Below are positions 1 to 6,971 of a DNA stretch of 8,718 nucleotides, one piece after another. The DNA lies in the NCBI RefSeq assembly GCF_030151805.1, contig NZ_JASLCN010000270.1, positions 1 through 8,718 of the forward strand, written 5' to 3'. The notes beneath the pieces were generated by a model. The model saw nothing but the letters and a program-made list of their open reading frames with translations, searched no databases and was not told the DNA's origin. This DNA comes from Fluviicola sp. (lineage in GTDB: Bacteria; Bacteroidota; Bacteroidia; Flavobacteriales_D; Crocinitomicaceae). The translations under genes and the position numbers were made by a program. Numbering within the stretch: position 1 is the stretch's first letter; every line of letters starts with the position of its first letter.

Positions 1-2
1 CC

Positions 3-1400
3 ATCAATGCTTCAACAGGTGCTATTTCAAATGCAACCGCCGGAACAACCTACACGGTTCAATACACCACCAACGGAACCTGCCCGGCATCTTCGACCCA
101 AACGGTGACAGCAACCAGTTTTACGTTCACTTCAGCTGCAACACCAGAAAACTGTGGAAGTGCTGACGGAGAAATTACGATTACTCCAAACGGTGGAACT
201 CCAACTTATACGTACAGTATCAATGGCGGAGCTTCTCAAAGTTCCGCAACATTCTCCGGGCTTACCGCAGGATCTTATGCGATCATTGTAACCGATAATT
301 CCGGCTGCCAAAGTACCGGAAACCAATCTGTAGGAAGTATCGGAGGACCAAGTATCGACAATATGCAGGTGGTGAATCCAACGTGTGGTGCAGGCTGTAA
401 CGGTTCGATTACGGCAACGGTATCGGGAGGAAATCCGCCATACACCTATCAATGGTACGATGCTTCCAACAATCCGATCGGAACGAACGCTGCAACAATC
501 AGTAATTTATGCGGCGGAACGTATTCACTTCATGTCACGGATGTAAACGGTTCAAGCACTCAATTGTTCTCCGAAGATTTCGAAAACGGAGCAAGTAACT
601 GGAACTTAAATACCTCAACAGGTGCGGAAGGAGCTGATCCGAACTACTTCGAAGTAGACGACGATGAAGGTGGTGTTGCACCCGGAGGTTGTGGAGTTGC
701 CGGAAACGGAGACGCTACACTTCACATTACAAGCGTTTTCAACCCGAATGGCGGTGCCGCTTACGATGCCGGCGGATTGTGCGGACTATTATTCTGTCCG
801 CAAACCAACAGACAAGCTGAAAGTCCGGCGATCAACACTACCGGACAATCCAATCTGACCTTACAATTTGACTACATCGCTCAGGGAGATGCTCCGAACG
901 ATCAGGCGACCGTTTGGTACAATACCGGTTCAGGCTGGACACAATTAGGCGGAGCTTTATTTTCCGGAACGGGAGCCTGTTCTCCGCAGGGATTGTGGTC
1001 TGCTTATTCAACGGCTCTTCCGGCCGCATGTGAAAACATTCCGAATCTCCGTCTTGCTATCCGATGGGTCAATAATGATGACGGTGTGGGAACTGATCCT
1101 TCTGTTGCAATCAACAATTTTGCAGTTGTTACTTCCGGCGGTTCCGGTTGTCCGGCTGTAGAATTTGCGACACTTACCGGTCCCGGAAGCATTGATGATG
1201 CATCCTTTACATTGACGAATTACTGTCAGGGTTCTCCAAACAGTGCTACAGGAATCGTTACTCCGGGAGGAACATTTGCGTTCAACCCTGTTCCGACTGA
1301 CGGAGCCACAATCAACGCTTCAACAGGTGCTATTTCGAATGGTGCAGGAGGAACAACTTATACCGTTCAATACACGACAAACGGAACTTGCCCGGATTCT
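3..1400 (+). repeat. Dispersed coding repeat, two copies (3-92 and 1311-1400)
   Basis: The same reading frame encodes INASTGAIS followed by GTTYTVQYTTNGTCP twice, 1308 bases (436 codons) apart. The DNA stays close, including an identical 20-base stretch gcttcaacaggtgctatttc at about 9-28 and 1317-1336. More copies probably lie upstream of the window because the first copy is cut by its edge. This is a typical repeat unit of a large adhesin. Confidence 0.85.
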
Positions 1401-2534
1401 GAAACGCACACCGTTACAGTGAACAGTTTGCCAACACCTGCAATTTCAGGAAATCTAAGCTATTGCACCGGAGGTCAGACCACTTTAAGCGCCGGTGGAC
1501 CGTACGCTTCATATTCGTGGACTACCGGAGCTTCTACTCAAACAATTACGACAACAGCTCAAAACGGAATCACCGTTACTGTTGTTGATAATAATGGTTG
1601 TACGGGAACGAGTTCTGCTGTAAATGTCACCGAAGTTTCTCAAATTGTGACCAATTCAACGGTTTCGGTTTGCCAGGGACAAAGTATTTCCATTCATGGC
1701 ACGCCTCAAACAACTGCGGGAGTTTATTCGCAAACCTTCAATTCATCCGGAGGTTGCGACAGTATTTCAAATGTGACGCTGGTTGTAAGTCCAAGTCCAG
1801 TTCCAGTTATTACCGGAAATTTGTGGTATTGCGAAGGAAACCAGGCTACTTTGAGCGCCGGCGGACCGTACGTAAGTTATTCCTGGAACATTGGCGGAAA
1901 CCAGCAAACGATTCAAACAACCTCATCTTCACCGATTACGGTAACCGTTACGGACGCAAACGGTTGTACGGGAACAAGCGCTCCGGTAAGCTTAATCGCA
2001 CCTCCGATAGCAGTTGTCCATGCTAATCCATCAAGCGGAACTGCTCCATTGGTTGTTAACCTGACGAACGGAAGCCAGCATGCGAATACGTATTTCTGGG
2101 ACTTCGGAAACGGGCTGCAGCTGAATACGACGAATACCAATGGTCAAACTCAAACGTATGACAGCATCGGTCAATATGTCGTGATGCTGATTGCTTCGCA
2201 AAACGGTTGTTCGGACACAGCTTATGTAACAATCACGGTGATTGAACCGGCGATGCCGATGATCATCGAGTTCCCGAATATTTTCACTCCGAACGGTGAT
2301 CACAACAACGATTTCTTCGAGTTTGCAAGTTCCAATGTGGCAACTTTGGAAGTAACCGTTACGAATCGTTGGGGAAATCTGATGTTCAAATCTTCCGATG
2401 TTCATTTTCAATGGAACGGAACGATGCCAAATGGTGATCCGGCTTCGGAAGGAGTTTATTTCTATCAATACAAAGTGACCGGAATCCTGGGAGAACAATT
2501 GGAAGGACAAAAGTTCGTTCAGTTGTTCCGATAA
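3..2534 (+). CDS. Giant secreted SprB/PKD-repeat surface protein, C-terminal part (5' truncated by window), T9SS type B sorting domain
   Basis: The frame is open from base 3 with no stop, so the start lies upstream; 843 residues are visible. Domains in order by nucleotide: end of a repeat (3-104); two SprB-like repeats with GG-x-P-x-YTY and GxY-x-VTD-x-x-G motifs (about 150-335 and 372-563); a jelly-roll-like, Asp- and Gly-rich domain opening with EDFENG (about 564-1133), of the kind often found in Bacteroidota surface proteins; a second copy of the opening repeat (1149-1424); two 62-residue Ig-like repeats (1443-1628, 1809-1994) flanking a Cys-containing unit; a PKD domain with YFWDFGNG (2001-2240); and a C-terminal gliding-motility-associated (CHU_C type) domain with FTPNGD, NRWG and GVYFYQYK (2253-2531). 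Such C-termini direct export by the T9SS and often surface attachment. Known members act as adhesins or in gliding; the ligand is unknown. It is terminated separately from the downstream genes and probably unrelated to them. Confidence 0.93.
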   Translation: MNASTGAISNATAGTTYTVQYTTNGTCPASSTQTVTATSFTFTSAATPENCGSADGEITITPNGGTPTYTYSINGGASQSSATFSGLTAGSYAIIVTDNSGCQSTGNQSVGSIGGPSIDNMQVVNPTCGAGCNGSITATVSGGNPPYTYQWYDASNNPIGTNAATISNLCGGTYSLHVTDVNGSSTQLFSEDFENGASNWNLNTSTGAEGADPNYFEVDDDEGGVAPGGCGVAGNGDATLHITSVFNPNGGAAYDAGGLCGLLFCPQTNRQAESPAINTTGQSNLTLQFDYIAQGDAPNDQATVWYNTGSGWTQLGGALFSGTGACSPQGLWSAYSTALPAACENIPNLRLAIRWVNNDDGVGTDPSVAINNFAVVTSGGSGCPAVEFATLTGPGSIDDASFTLTNYCQGSPNSATGIVTPGGTFAFNPVPTDGATINASTGAISNGAGGTTYTVQYTTNGTCPDSETHTVTVNSLPTPAISGNLSYCTGGQTTLSAGGPYASYSWTTGASTQTITTTAQNGITVTVVDNNGCTGTSSAVNVTEVSQIVTNSTVSVCQGQSISIHGTPQTTAGVYSQTFNSSGGCDSISNVTLVVSPSPVPVITGNLWYCEGNQATLSAGGPYVSYSWNIGGNQQTIQTTSSSPITVTVTDANGCTGTSAPVSLIAPPIAVVHANPSSGTAPLVVNLTNGSQHANTYFWDFGNGLQLNTTNTNGQTQTYDSIGQYVVMLIASQNGCSDTAYVTITVIEPAMPMIIEFPNIFTPNGDHNNDFFEFASSNVATLEVTVTNRWGNLMFKSSDVHFQWNGTMPNGDPASEGVYFYQYKVTGILGEQLEGQKFVQLFR
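1443..1994 (+). repeat. Two 62-residue Ig-like repeats (1443-1628 and 1809-1994)
   Basis: Both units begin I[ST]GNL-x-YC, share LSAGGPY and YSW, and end ITVTV followed by D-x-NGCTGTS. They have the same length (186 bases) and are separated by a different Cys-rich unit (about 1641-1787). The two conserved Cys may form a disulphide in each unit, which fits an exported protein. Confidence 0.8.
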
Positions 2535-2561
2535 TCGTTTTCTTTCATCACAAAAATCACC

Positions 2562-2594
2562 GGGCAGTTTCTTTAACGAAGCTGCCCTTTTTTT
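2562..2594 (+). terminator. Intrinsic terminator after the adhesin gene
   Basis: GGGCAGTTTC (2562-2571) pairs with GAAGCTGCCC (2578-2587), a 10-bp stem with one G-T pair and a 6-base loop, followed directly by seven T (2588-2594). It sits 28 bases after the stop codon of the adhesin gene and separates it from the following transcription unit. Confidence 0.9.
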
Positions 2595-2622
2595 CTCTTT
2601 TCTCAAAGCACTCATTTTCAAA

Positions 2623-2715
2623 TTGATTATTTTTTAATCAAAATAAAGAATTATTTTCCAAATCAAAAACTATTGATTTTACTGATGAAAACAGTGAAAA
2701 GATTAATTTTTAATC
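2623..2715. promoter_or_regulatory. Cluster of three TTGATT/AATCAA palindromes upstream of a promoter (possible operator)
   Basis: Three inverted repeats lie in the AT-rich gap. The first is TTGATTA-N5-TAATCAA (2623-2641). The second is AAATCAA-N6-TTGATTT (2660-2679). The third is GATTAA-N3-TTAATC (2701-2715). The first and third contain nearly the same 15-base core (GATTATTTTTTAATC against GATTAATTTTTAATC). They end about 20 bases before the -33 element of the predicted promoter, a position suited to a regulator. AT-rich sequence makes such palindromes easier to find by chance, so the regulatory role is an inference. Confidence 0.35.
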
Positions 2716-2734
2716 AATATTTTCTTAAAATTAC

Positions 2735-2765
2735 TTGTTTTATCGAATAAGATTTAGTATCTTTG
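2735..2765 (+). promoter_or_regulatory. Bacteroidota-type promoter for the L7/L12-like repeat gene
   Basis: TATCTTTG (2758-2765) fits the Bacteroidota -7 consensus TAnnTTTG exactly. A TTG (2735-2737) lies 20 bases before it, matching the -33 element and usual spacing. Transcription would begin around 2770-2775, giving a leader of about 60 bases before the GTG at 2833. Confidence 0.75.
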
Positions 2766-2771
2766 TAGGGT

Positions 2772-2794
2772 AGCAAGTTCGAAAGGGAACTGCT
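2772..2794 (+). other. Hairpin at the predicted 5' end of the transcript
   Basis: AGC-A-AGTTC (2772-2780) pairs with GAACTGCT (2787-2794), with one bulged A and loop GAAAGG, giving eight base pairs. It falls just where the transcript should begin. It may stabilise the 5' end of the mRNA. No known riboswitch or leader element is recognised. Confidence 0.45.
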
Positions 2795-2832
2795 CAGAAA
2801 AACCTCACATATTAACCATTATAAATCGAATC

Positions 2833-3891
2833 GTGAAACGAATTATCATCCTTTCCGTTGGTACGGCAACGCCTCATGTCATCAAAGCTATTTCTGAAGC
2901 TTTTGAGATTAATCAGGAACTTCTGTTTAAAATCCTTTACAATGCACCCGCTGTATTTTTGGATCACGCAGAAGAAGCATTGGCAGAAAAAGCATCGCGT
3001 CTTTTAACAGAACTTGGGCTGGAAGTTCTGGTACAAAATACCGATGAAAAAGCGCCAACGCCGACAGATCCTCTCGATCTTGCCGTATACATCAATGATC
3101 CGGTGAAACTGAGCACCGTTAACAAACAGCTGTCTGAATTCCTGGGCTGCAACGAAAGTGAATCACTTCAACTTTTGCTCAACGAACCAAGCGTGGTTTT
3201 AGGAGGCGTTTCAATGGCAACTGCAGAAAGTCTGCAAAAAAGAATCGATGCGGAAGTCATCGCCAGCAACCCGAAGCTGGATTTATACACCATTGAATTT
3301 ACTGCAAAAGCCGAAAACGACCGCCTGAAACTGATCAATCTCATCAAAAGCCTGGAAATAACCGTTCCGGCAGAAGAAACCCGATGGGTCCGCAACCTAA
3401 ACTACGACCAATTGAATCAGTTTTTAAACCGCCACCGTTCCCAGCATGAAATGAAGATTTACAATCAAAGCTATTCCAGATTCCGGATTCTCCTTGAGCA
3501 TTTTGATCTTGCGAATGCTGCTCAAACAGACTTCCTGGTTCGCGAAATCGGCATGCCGCAGGAAGTTCTGGAAGAAATTCACGCGAATCTTCCCGTTCTG
3601 CTCGACGAATCTGTCAACTATGCAACGCTTCAGGAAAAATTGGTCTTGTATAAGCAAGCCGGCCTGCAATGTTCCGAAGAACAGATTCCTTTTGGAAAGT
3701 ATTCTATTTCTGTCAGTAACATCACCGACTCAGGAAAAACCCGGGAAATCCTGAACCGATTTTATAAAGATGTGACACTCGACACTTCTTCCGCCGTTTG
3801 GAAAGCTCCGCTTGCACTTGAAAGCATTTTGAGCAGATTCCTTGAAAAACAACTGGAATACATCGGATGTGAAGTTGAATACGAATACTAA
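2833..3891 (+). CDS. Protein of about five tandem L7/L12 C-terminal-like (ClpS-type fold) domains, function unknown
   Basis: The protein has 352 residues and no signal peptide or membrane segment, so it is probably cytoplasmic. GTG at 2833 is the only sensible start: no ATG, GTG or TTG lies between it and the upstream in-frame stop at 2755, and the first beta strand (IIILSV) begins at once. I see a recurring strand-helix-helix-helix-strand pattern. Residues 3-68 look much like the ribosomal L7/L12 C-terminal domain: a strand, helix VIKAISEAF, helix ELLFKIL, NAPAVFL, then EKASRLLTELGLEVLV. Weaker copies follow at about 82-156, 152-211, 215-285 and 290-352. The last two end in (AGLQC) and (IGCEVEYEY), which recall the L7/L12 end GAxVEV. 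That fold binds translation factors in L7/L12 and substrates or AAA+ partners in ClpS, so a protein-binding adaptor is plausible but inferred. It is first in a unit with the TPR gene. Confidence 0.75.
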   Translation: MKRIIILSVGTATPHVIKAISEAFEINQELLFKILYNAPAVFLDHAEEALAEKASRLLTELGLEVLVQNTDEKAPTPTDPLDLAVYINDPVKLSTVNKQLSEFLGCNESESLQLLLNEPSVVLGGVSMATAESLQKRIDAEVIASNPKLDLYTIEFTAKAENDRLKLINLIKSLEITVPAEETRWVRNLNYDQLNQFLNRHRSQHEMKIYNQSYSRFRILLEHFDLANAAQTDFLVREIGMPQEVLEEIHANLPVLLDESVNYATLQEKLVLYKQAGLQCSEEQIPFGKYSISVSNITDSGKTREILNRFYKDVTLDTSSAVWKAPLALESILSRFLEKQLEYIGCEVEYEY

Positions 3892-3895
3892 GGAG
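3890..3895 (+). promoter_or_regulatory. Shine-Dalgarno-like AAGGAG overlapping the upstream stop codon
   Basis: AAGGAG overlaps the TAA stop (3889-3891) and lies only two bases before the ATG at 3898. Most other starts in this window lack such a motif, as usual in Bacteroidota. The spacing is shorter than usual, so re-initiation by the ribosome finishing the upstream gene is as likely as a true binding site. Confidence 0.4.
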
Positions 3896-3897
3896 CC

Positions 3898-4455
3898 ATG
3901 AATGAGAAAAAACCTAACCTCCACCTTCAAATCGCTGAAAACGGAAAAGTTCTGGCCTTAAAAGGAGATTACAAGGAAGCATTGCGTCACTACAAAGAAG
4001 CCATGCGTATGTGTCAAACCGTGGAAAATTCGGAAGTATTCCTGCGTCATTACAGTTTGTGCGCAATGGAAACACTGGAATTCATGGAAGCACACGAAGA
4101 AGTGATCACGTTCTGTGATAAAAGCATCGACTTCCTGACTCCCCAAAGAGCCGAACGATCAGACGAGTGGTTCAGAAAGTACCTGGCATCGCTCTGGGAA
4201 CGGAAAGGAATCCAGCACGTTTACCTGGATGAAAAATCAGAAGCAATTGAGGCGCTGGACGCAGCCCTCAAAGAAGCAGACAAATTGCCCTTGCCCTTAA
4301 GTCGAGAGCTCTTAAACTGGCTTCGAAGAGGTTACACACTTACCCCAAAGCAAGTGCGCGACCTACAAAACCGACATCATTATTTTACGGTTCGTAAGGA
4401 AAATGTCAACGAAAAAATAGCAGTTAACCTGCCGGAAATGATCAATCCGTTCTAA
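3898..4455 (+). CDS. TPR-repeat protein, probable cytoplasmic scaffold or chaperone
   Basis: This 185-residue, mostly helical protein has no signal peptide. Three TPR-like helical hairpins are visible: residues about 8-41 (A-x-x-LALKGDYKEALRHYKEAM, the clearest), 46-80 (AMETLEFMEAHEEVITFCDKSI) and 94-128 (ERKGIQHVYLDEKSEAIEALDAAL). A non-TPR tail of some 55 residues follows and ends in NLPEMINPF. TPR proteins bind other proteins and here there is no fused enzyme or transmembrane part. The start follows 6 bases after the stop of the L7/L12-like repeat gene, so the two are almost certainly co-transcribed and perhaps translationally coupled, and their products may work together. The partner is not known; the paralogue cluster downstream is the obvious candidate by position only. 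Confidence 0.85.
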   Translation: MNEKKPNLHLQIAENGKVLALKGDYKEALRHYKEAMRMCQTVENSEVFLRHYSLCAMETLEFMEAHEEVITFCDKSIDFLTPQRAERSDEWFRKYLASLWERKGIQHVYLDEKSEAIEALDAALKEADKLPLPLSRELLNWLRRGYTLTPKQVRDLQNRHHYFTVRKENVNEKIAVNLPEMINPF

Positions 4456-4471
4456 CCACGTTTCACACAAG

Positions 4472-4498
4472 TGTGCGGGCAGTTTGATTGCCTCCACA
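4472..4498 (+). terminator. Hairpin after the TPR gene, possible weak terminator
   Basis: TGTG-C-GGGCA (4472-4481) pairs with TGCCT-C-CACA (4489-4498) around a 7-base loop, with one C-C mismatch and one G-T pair. It starts 16 bases after the stop codon at 4455. There is no T tract after it, so it could be an mRNA-stabilising end or an inefficient terminator. Confidence 0.35.
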
Positions 4499-4626
4499 AA
4501 TGATAGACGAGCACCATTATTCATCCCGGGAAAGACCGGGACCTACCATTCACGCCTGATCATTTCGTAGGACGACAAGCATGATTGTCTGCACGCTTTG
4601 TGCGAAACACTAAAAACAAATAATCT
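4499..4626. other. Gene-free spacer with several small hairpins
   Basis: No coding frame is credible here. Further small hairpins are TCCCGG-N6-CCGGGA (4524-4541), TCGT-AGG-ACGA (4565-4575), GACAA-N6-TTGTC (4574-4589) and GCAC-N5-GTGC (4591-4603). The second and third overlap, so they would be alternatives. No TAnnTTTG promoter is visible, although the gene at 4627 begins what looks like a new group. The sequence is richer in G+C and in inverted repeats than the other gaps, which may point to a dispersed palindromic element or an unrecognised RNA. Confidence 0.4.
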
Positions 4627-6459
4627 ATGAGTGATTTAACCAAATTCAGTGATGGAGCTTCCATCCTGCAGCAGGTTGATGTCAGCGACATCTTTAAAAA
4701 CCTTGCTCTGGGAATTGCCGAAGCTCAACAGAAACTAGATGACAACTCGATAGCCCAGGCTATCAAACTGGCTCAAACCCAGATCAACGGTGTTTCTTTG
4801 TTGGAATTGGGATTCGCTCCGGTCTTTTACGCATTCCAATATGCAGACATCAGCGCCAGCATCAACCTCAAAATGGCCTTGAAAGAATCATTGGAATTCG
4901 GATTCGGACTGGATATCGAACTCGCCAACAAAAAAGGATACTCCGAAGATTCTCATAATTTCCTGAGTAAAGACAACTACTCGGAAACAAGTGAGGAATA
5001 CAAAACCTCCAGACAGGTGAGTTTCCGCGCCAAAGAGAAAAAAGCAATTAAAATAAACAACAAGCTTGTTAAACAAAACGAAGAGCTTCAGGCAAGAAGT
5101 CGTATTGAGAAATTCAAACACGACATTATTGAGAAGGCTTCTGTTGAACAGGTTTACGATGAAATCCAATCCAGAAAACTGACCAGCAATCAAAGTCGTG
5201 GTGTGGATGTATGGATGGACGGCGGATATTTACGTATTGAACCGGCATTGCATTACATCACAAGTGGAATCGGGGTTCTGAAAATCCAGGATCAGGCAGC
5301 CGGCGGAACCATTGATGTAGACGGAGGAGGTTCTTCCGGACCAACAACCAGTTTTCCGCTTGCAAGTACATTCAATGCAAGTTTGACCAGTGCATTATCT
5401 GTGTCCGGAGGTCAGATTTACGGTTTGAGTAAAACAGGGAATTTACATTTCTATAACGGAAGTACCTGGGATGAAATCTCCAGTACGATCTATTTCGGCT
5501 TTAACAGTGACGAGATCACTTACAACACGGATCTGAAACGAAGCCAGGATGTAAATCCGTTAACACACCCCTTTTCAGGAGGCAGTTCGTTCACAAATAA
5601 AAACCACAACAAGCATCAGCTGATTCACCAAATCCTGCGATTGGTACAGAACAGTAATCCGGATGCCGGCATTGTGATTACAGGAATGACTGATCCGAAA
5701 GGAGGAGACAGTCCGGCAAACAAAAGTCTTGCAAAAAGACGTGCTGAAAAGGTTCGCGATCATATCTTCGGAGACAATGGTCTTGTAAATGTTGAAATTG
5801 ATGCCGTAACAAACGGACCAGGAGGAAGTGATTTACTGAAACGTTATGCCGGCATCAAACTGGATGCTGATTACATCATTTTTGTTGAAGGAAATGTAAC
5901 GAAGAACGCAACGCCTGCCAAAACAGCTACCAGTGCCAACAAATTCGTCTATGCGGATGACAATTCAGTATCTGAATTTAATGTCTTGAATGTGCAATAT
6001 GGTTCCACCAGTTTGTCCGTAACAAATTCTGATTTCGATCAATTATTTGCTTCGGCTAAAACGCAGGCTACGAACCATTCTTTCGAAATAACGGCTCAGG
6101 AGTTTCACTACCTGCTTGATGATGAGGCCATCGTGAAATTCTCGATGTTTACCAATCAATCAGAAGAAATTGCTGTTGACAGCAACGAAGAAAGCAGCAG
6201 CGAAGGAACAGAAAGTTCTGACAGTTTCCTTTCATCGAAAACCAAAAATGAGCAATCTATTCTGAGCGACAGCACCAGCAAAAAATCGCAGGATAACACA
6301 TTTGCCCTTGGAGCGAGCGTAGATTTCAGAATGTCGCGTCAGTTTGAAATGTCCATGGAAGGAAATGCTTCTATGTCCGCACGATTGGTTTCGGTTCCTG
6401 CTCCTCAAGGATTTGTGGTATTCCTTCAAAACGTTTTCGTCAATACGCCAACGGAGTAA
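4627..6459 (+). CDS. Paralogue A: conserved module split by a large insert carrying an OmpA-like domain
   Basis: This 610-residue protein has no N-terminal signal peptide or membrane helix. Its N-terminal part has ALGIAEAQQKLDDNSI (27-42) and LLELGFAPVFYAF (58-70), then a strand region to about 100. Its C-terminal part has a Ser-rich strand region (about 558-584) and ARLVSVPAP (585-593). Together these make the same module as the three following genes. Between them lie a charged, coiled-coil-prone stretch (about 125-185), a Gly-rich linker (226-240), a stretch with GQIYGLSKTGNLHFYNGS (262-279) like one propeller or tectonin-type blade, and an OmpA-like domain (286-420). The OmpA part has YFGFNSDEI and TDPKGG-N8-LAKRRAEKV, keeping the Asp (D356) and Arg (R372) that bind diaminopimelate of peptidoglycan in OmpA/Pal. 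Residues about 514-555 are a Ser-, Glu- and Lys-rich linker. It is the first gene of the paralogue cluster; the next gene follows after 20 bases. How a leaderless protein would meet peptidoglycan is unclear. Confidence 0.85.
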   Translation: MSDLTKFSDGASILQQVDVSDIFKNLALGIAEAQQKLDDNSIAQAIKLAQTQINGVSLLELGFAPVFYAFQYADISASINLKMALKESLEFGFGLDIELANKKGYSEDSHNFLSKDNYSETSEEYKTSRQVSFRAKEKKAIKINNKLVKQNEELQARSRIEKFKHDIIEKASVEQVYDEIQSRKLTSNQSRGVDVWMDGGYLRIEPALHYITSGIGVLKIQDQAAGGTIDVDGGGSSGPTTSFPLASTFNASLTSALSVSGGQIYGLSKTGNLHFYNGSTWDEISSTIYFGFNSDEITYNTDLKRSQDVNPLTHPFSGGSSFTNKNHNKHQLIHQILRLVQNSNPDAGIVITGMTDPKGGDSPANKSLAKRRAEKVRDHIFGDNGLVNVEIDAVTNGPGGSDLLKRYAGIKLDADYIIFVEGNVTKNATPAKTATSANKFVYADDNSVSEFNVLNVQYGSTSLSVTNSDFDQLFASAKTQATNHSFEITAQEFHYLLDDEAIVKFSMFTNQSEEIAVDSNEESSSEGTESSDSFLSSKTKNEQSILSDSTSKKSQDNTFALGASVDFRMSRQFEMSMEGNASMSARLVSVPAPQGFVVFLQNVFVNTPTE

Positions 6460-6479
6460 TCACTTTCAATTCTTAAGTT

Positions 6480-6941
6480 ATGTCAGTAATCGGAACCATC
6501 ACAAACACGCTGACGAACTCCCCGCTTTCAACAATGATTGAAAACATGGGGCTTTCAATAGCAACCGCTCAAGCAGCATTGGACAGCAATTCCATCGATA
6601 TGCTTAAAAAGCTGGCTTCCGAGAAGGTAGACATCGGCGGGAATCAAATGAGTTTACTCAATTTAGGATTTGTTCCCAGCTTCTACACCTTTACAGAGGC
6701 AAGTTTCGAAGCAAAAATGGAATTCTCCTTATCAGAATCCATTGCTGTGGACGTTTCAGGTTCGGCTTCGGTAGAAACAAAAATGTTTTCAGCCAGCATC
6801 AGTGCAGGTTATGCCCGCAAATTCGATCAATCGGCTTCGGCTTCTTCGAGTATTGCTGCGCGCATGGTTTCTCTGCCTCCACCTGAAAATTTAGTCGCCT
6901 TCCTGCGCAATCTCAGTGCGGAAGAAGACACAACAGCTTAA
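6480..6941 (+). CDS. Paralogue B: minimal single-module member of the family
   Basis: At 153 residues this is the shortest of the four paralogues and best shows the core. Residues 23-39 carry MGLSIATAQAALDSNSI in a probable amphipathic helix. Residues 58-71 carry SLLNLGFVPSFYTF, which leads into a strand (FEAKMEFSL). A Ser- and Ala-rich region with alternating hydrophobic residues follows (83-127), probably beta hairpins. ARMVSLPPP (127-135) ends the strand region, and a helix (ENLVAFLRNLS) closes the protein. There is no signal peptide, membrane helix, Cys cluster or catalytic motif. It lies 20 bases after paralogue A and 30 bases before paralogue C, so all are probably one operon. I do not recognise the family with certainty; the layout recalls DUF2589. 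A structural role is inferred from the lack of enzymatic motifs and from tandem paralogy. Confidence 0.85.
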   Translation: MSVIGTITNTLTNSPLSTMIENMGLSIATAQAALDSNSIDMLKKLASEKVDIGGNQMSLLNLGFVPSFYTFTEASFEAKMEFSLSESIAVDVSGSASVETKMFSASISAGYARKFDQSASASSSIAARMVSLPPPENLVAFLRNLSAEEDTTA

Positions 6942-6971
6942 CCAATTTAATAATCACAAAAACAACAACGT

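Noticed and set aside
1598..2026. Plus-strand frame of 142 codons inside the adhesin gene
   Set aside because: It overlaps the Ig-like repeats of the adhesin in another frame and its sequence looks like a shifted reading of Thr/Gly-rich codons.
2031..2621. Minus-strand open frame of 196 codons overlapping the adhesin end and its terminator
   Set aside because: It runs antisense to the strongly supported CHU_C and PKD domains, crosses the terminator hairpin, and its translation has no recognisable domain.
2833..3891. Ribosomal protein L7/L12 itself
   Set aside because: It is about three times the length of L7/L12 (near 120 residues), lacks the N-terminal dimerisation domain and hinge, and is not near rplJ or rpoB-type genes.
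4500..4626. Possible tRNA or other structured RNA gene
   Set aside because: The stems do not form a cloverleaf and no T-loop GTTCRA or acceptor pairing is present; recorded only as a hairpin-rich spacer.
4627..6459. Outer-membrane OmpA/Pal lipoprotein
   Set aside because: There is no signal peptide or lipobox at the N-terminus, and both ends of the protein belong to the paralogue module, so it is not a conventional OmpA or Pal.
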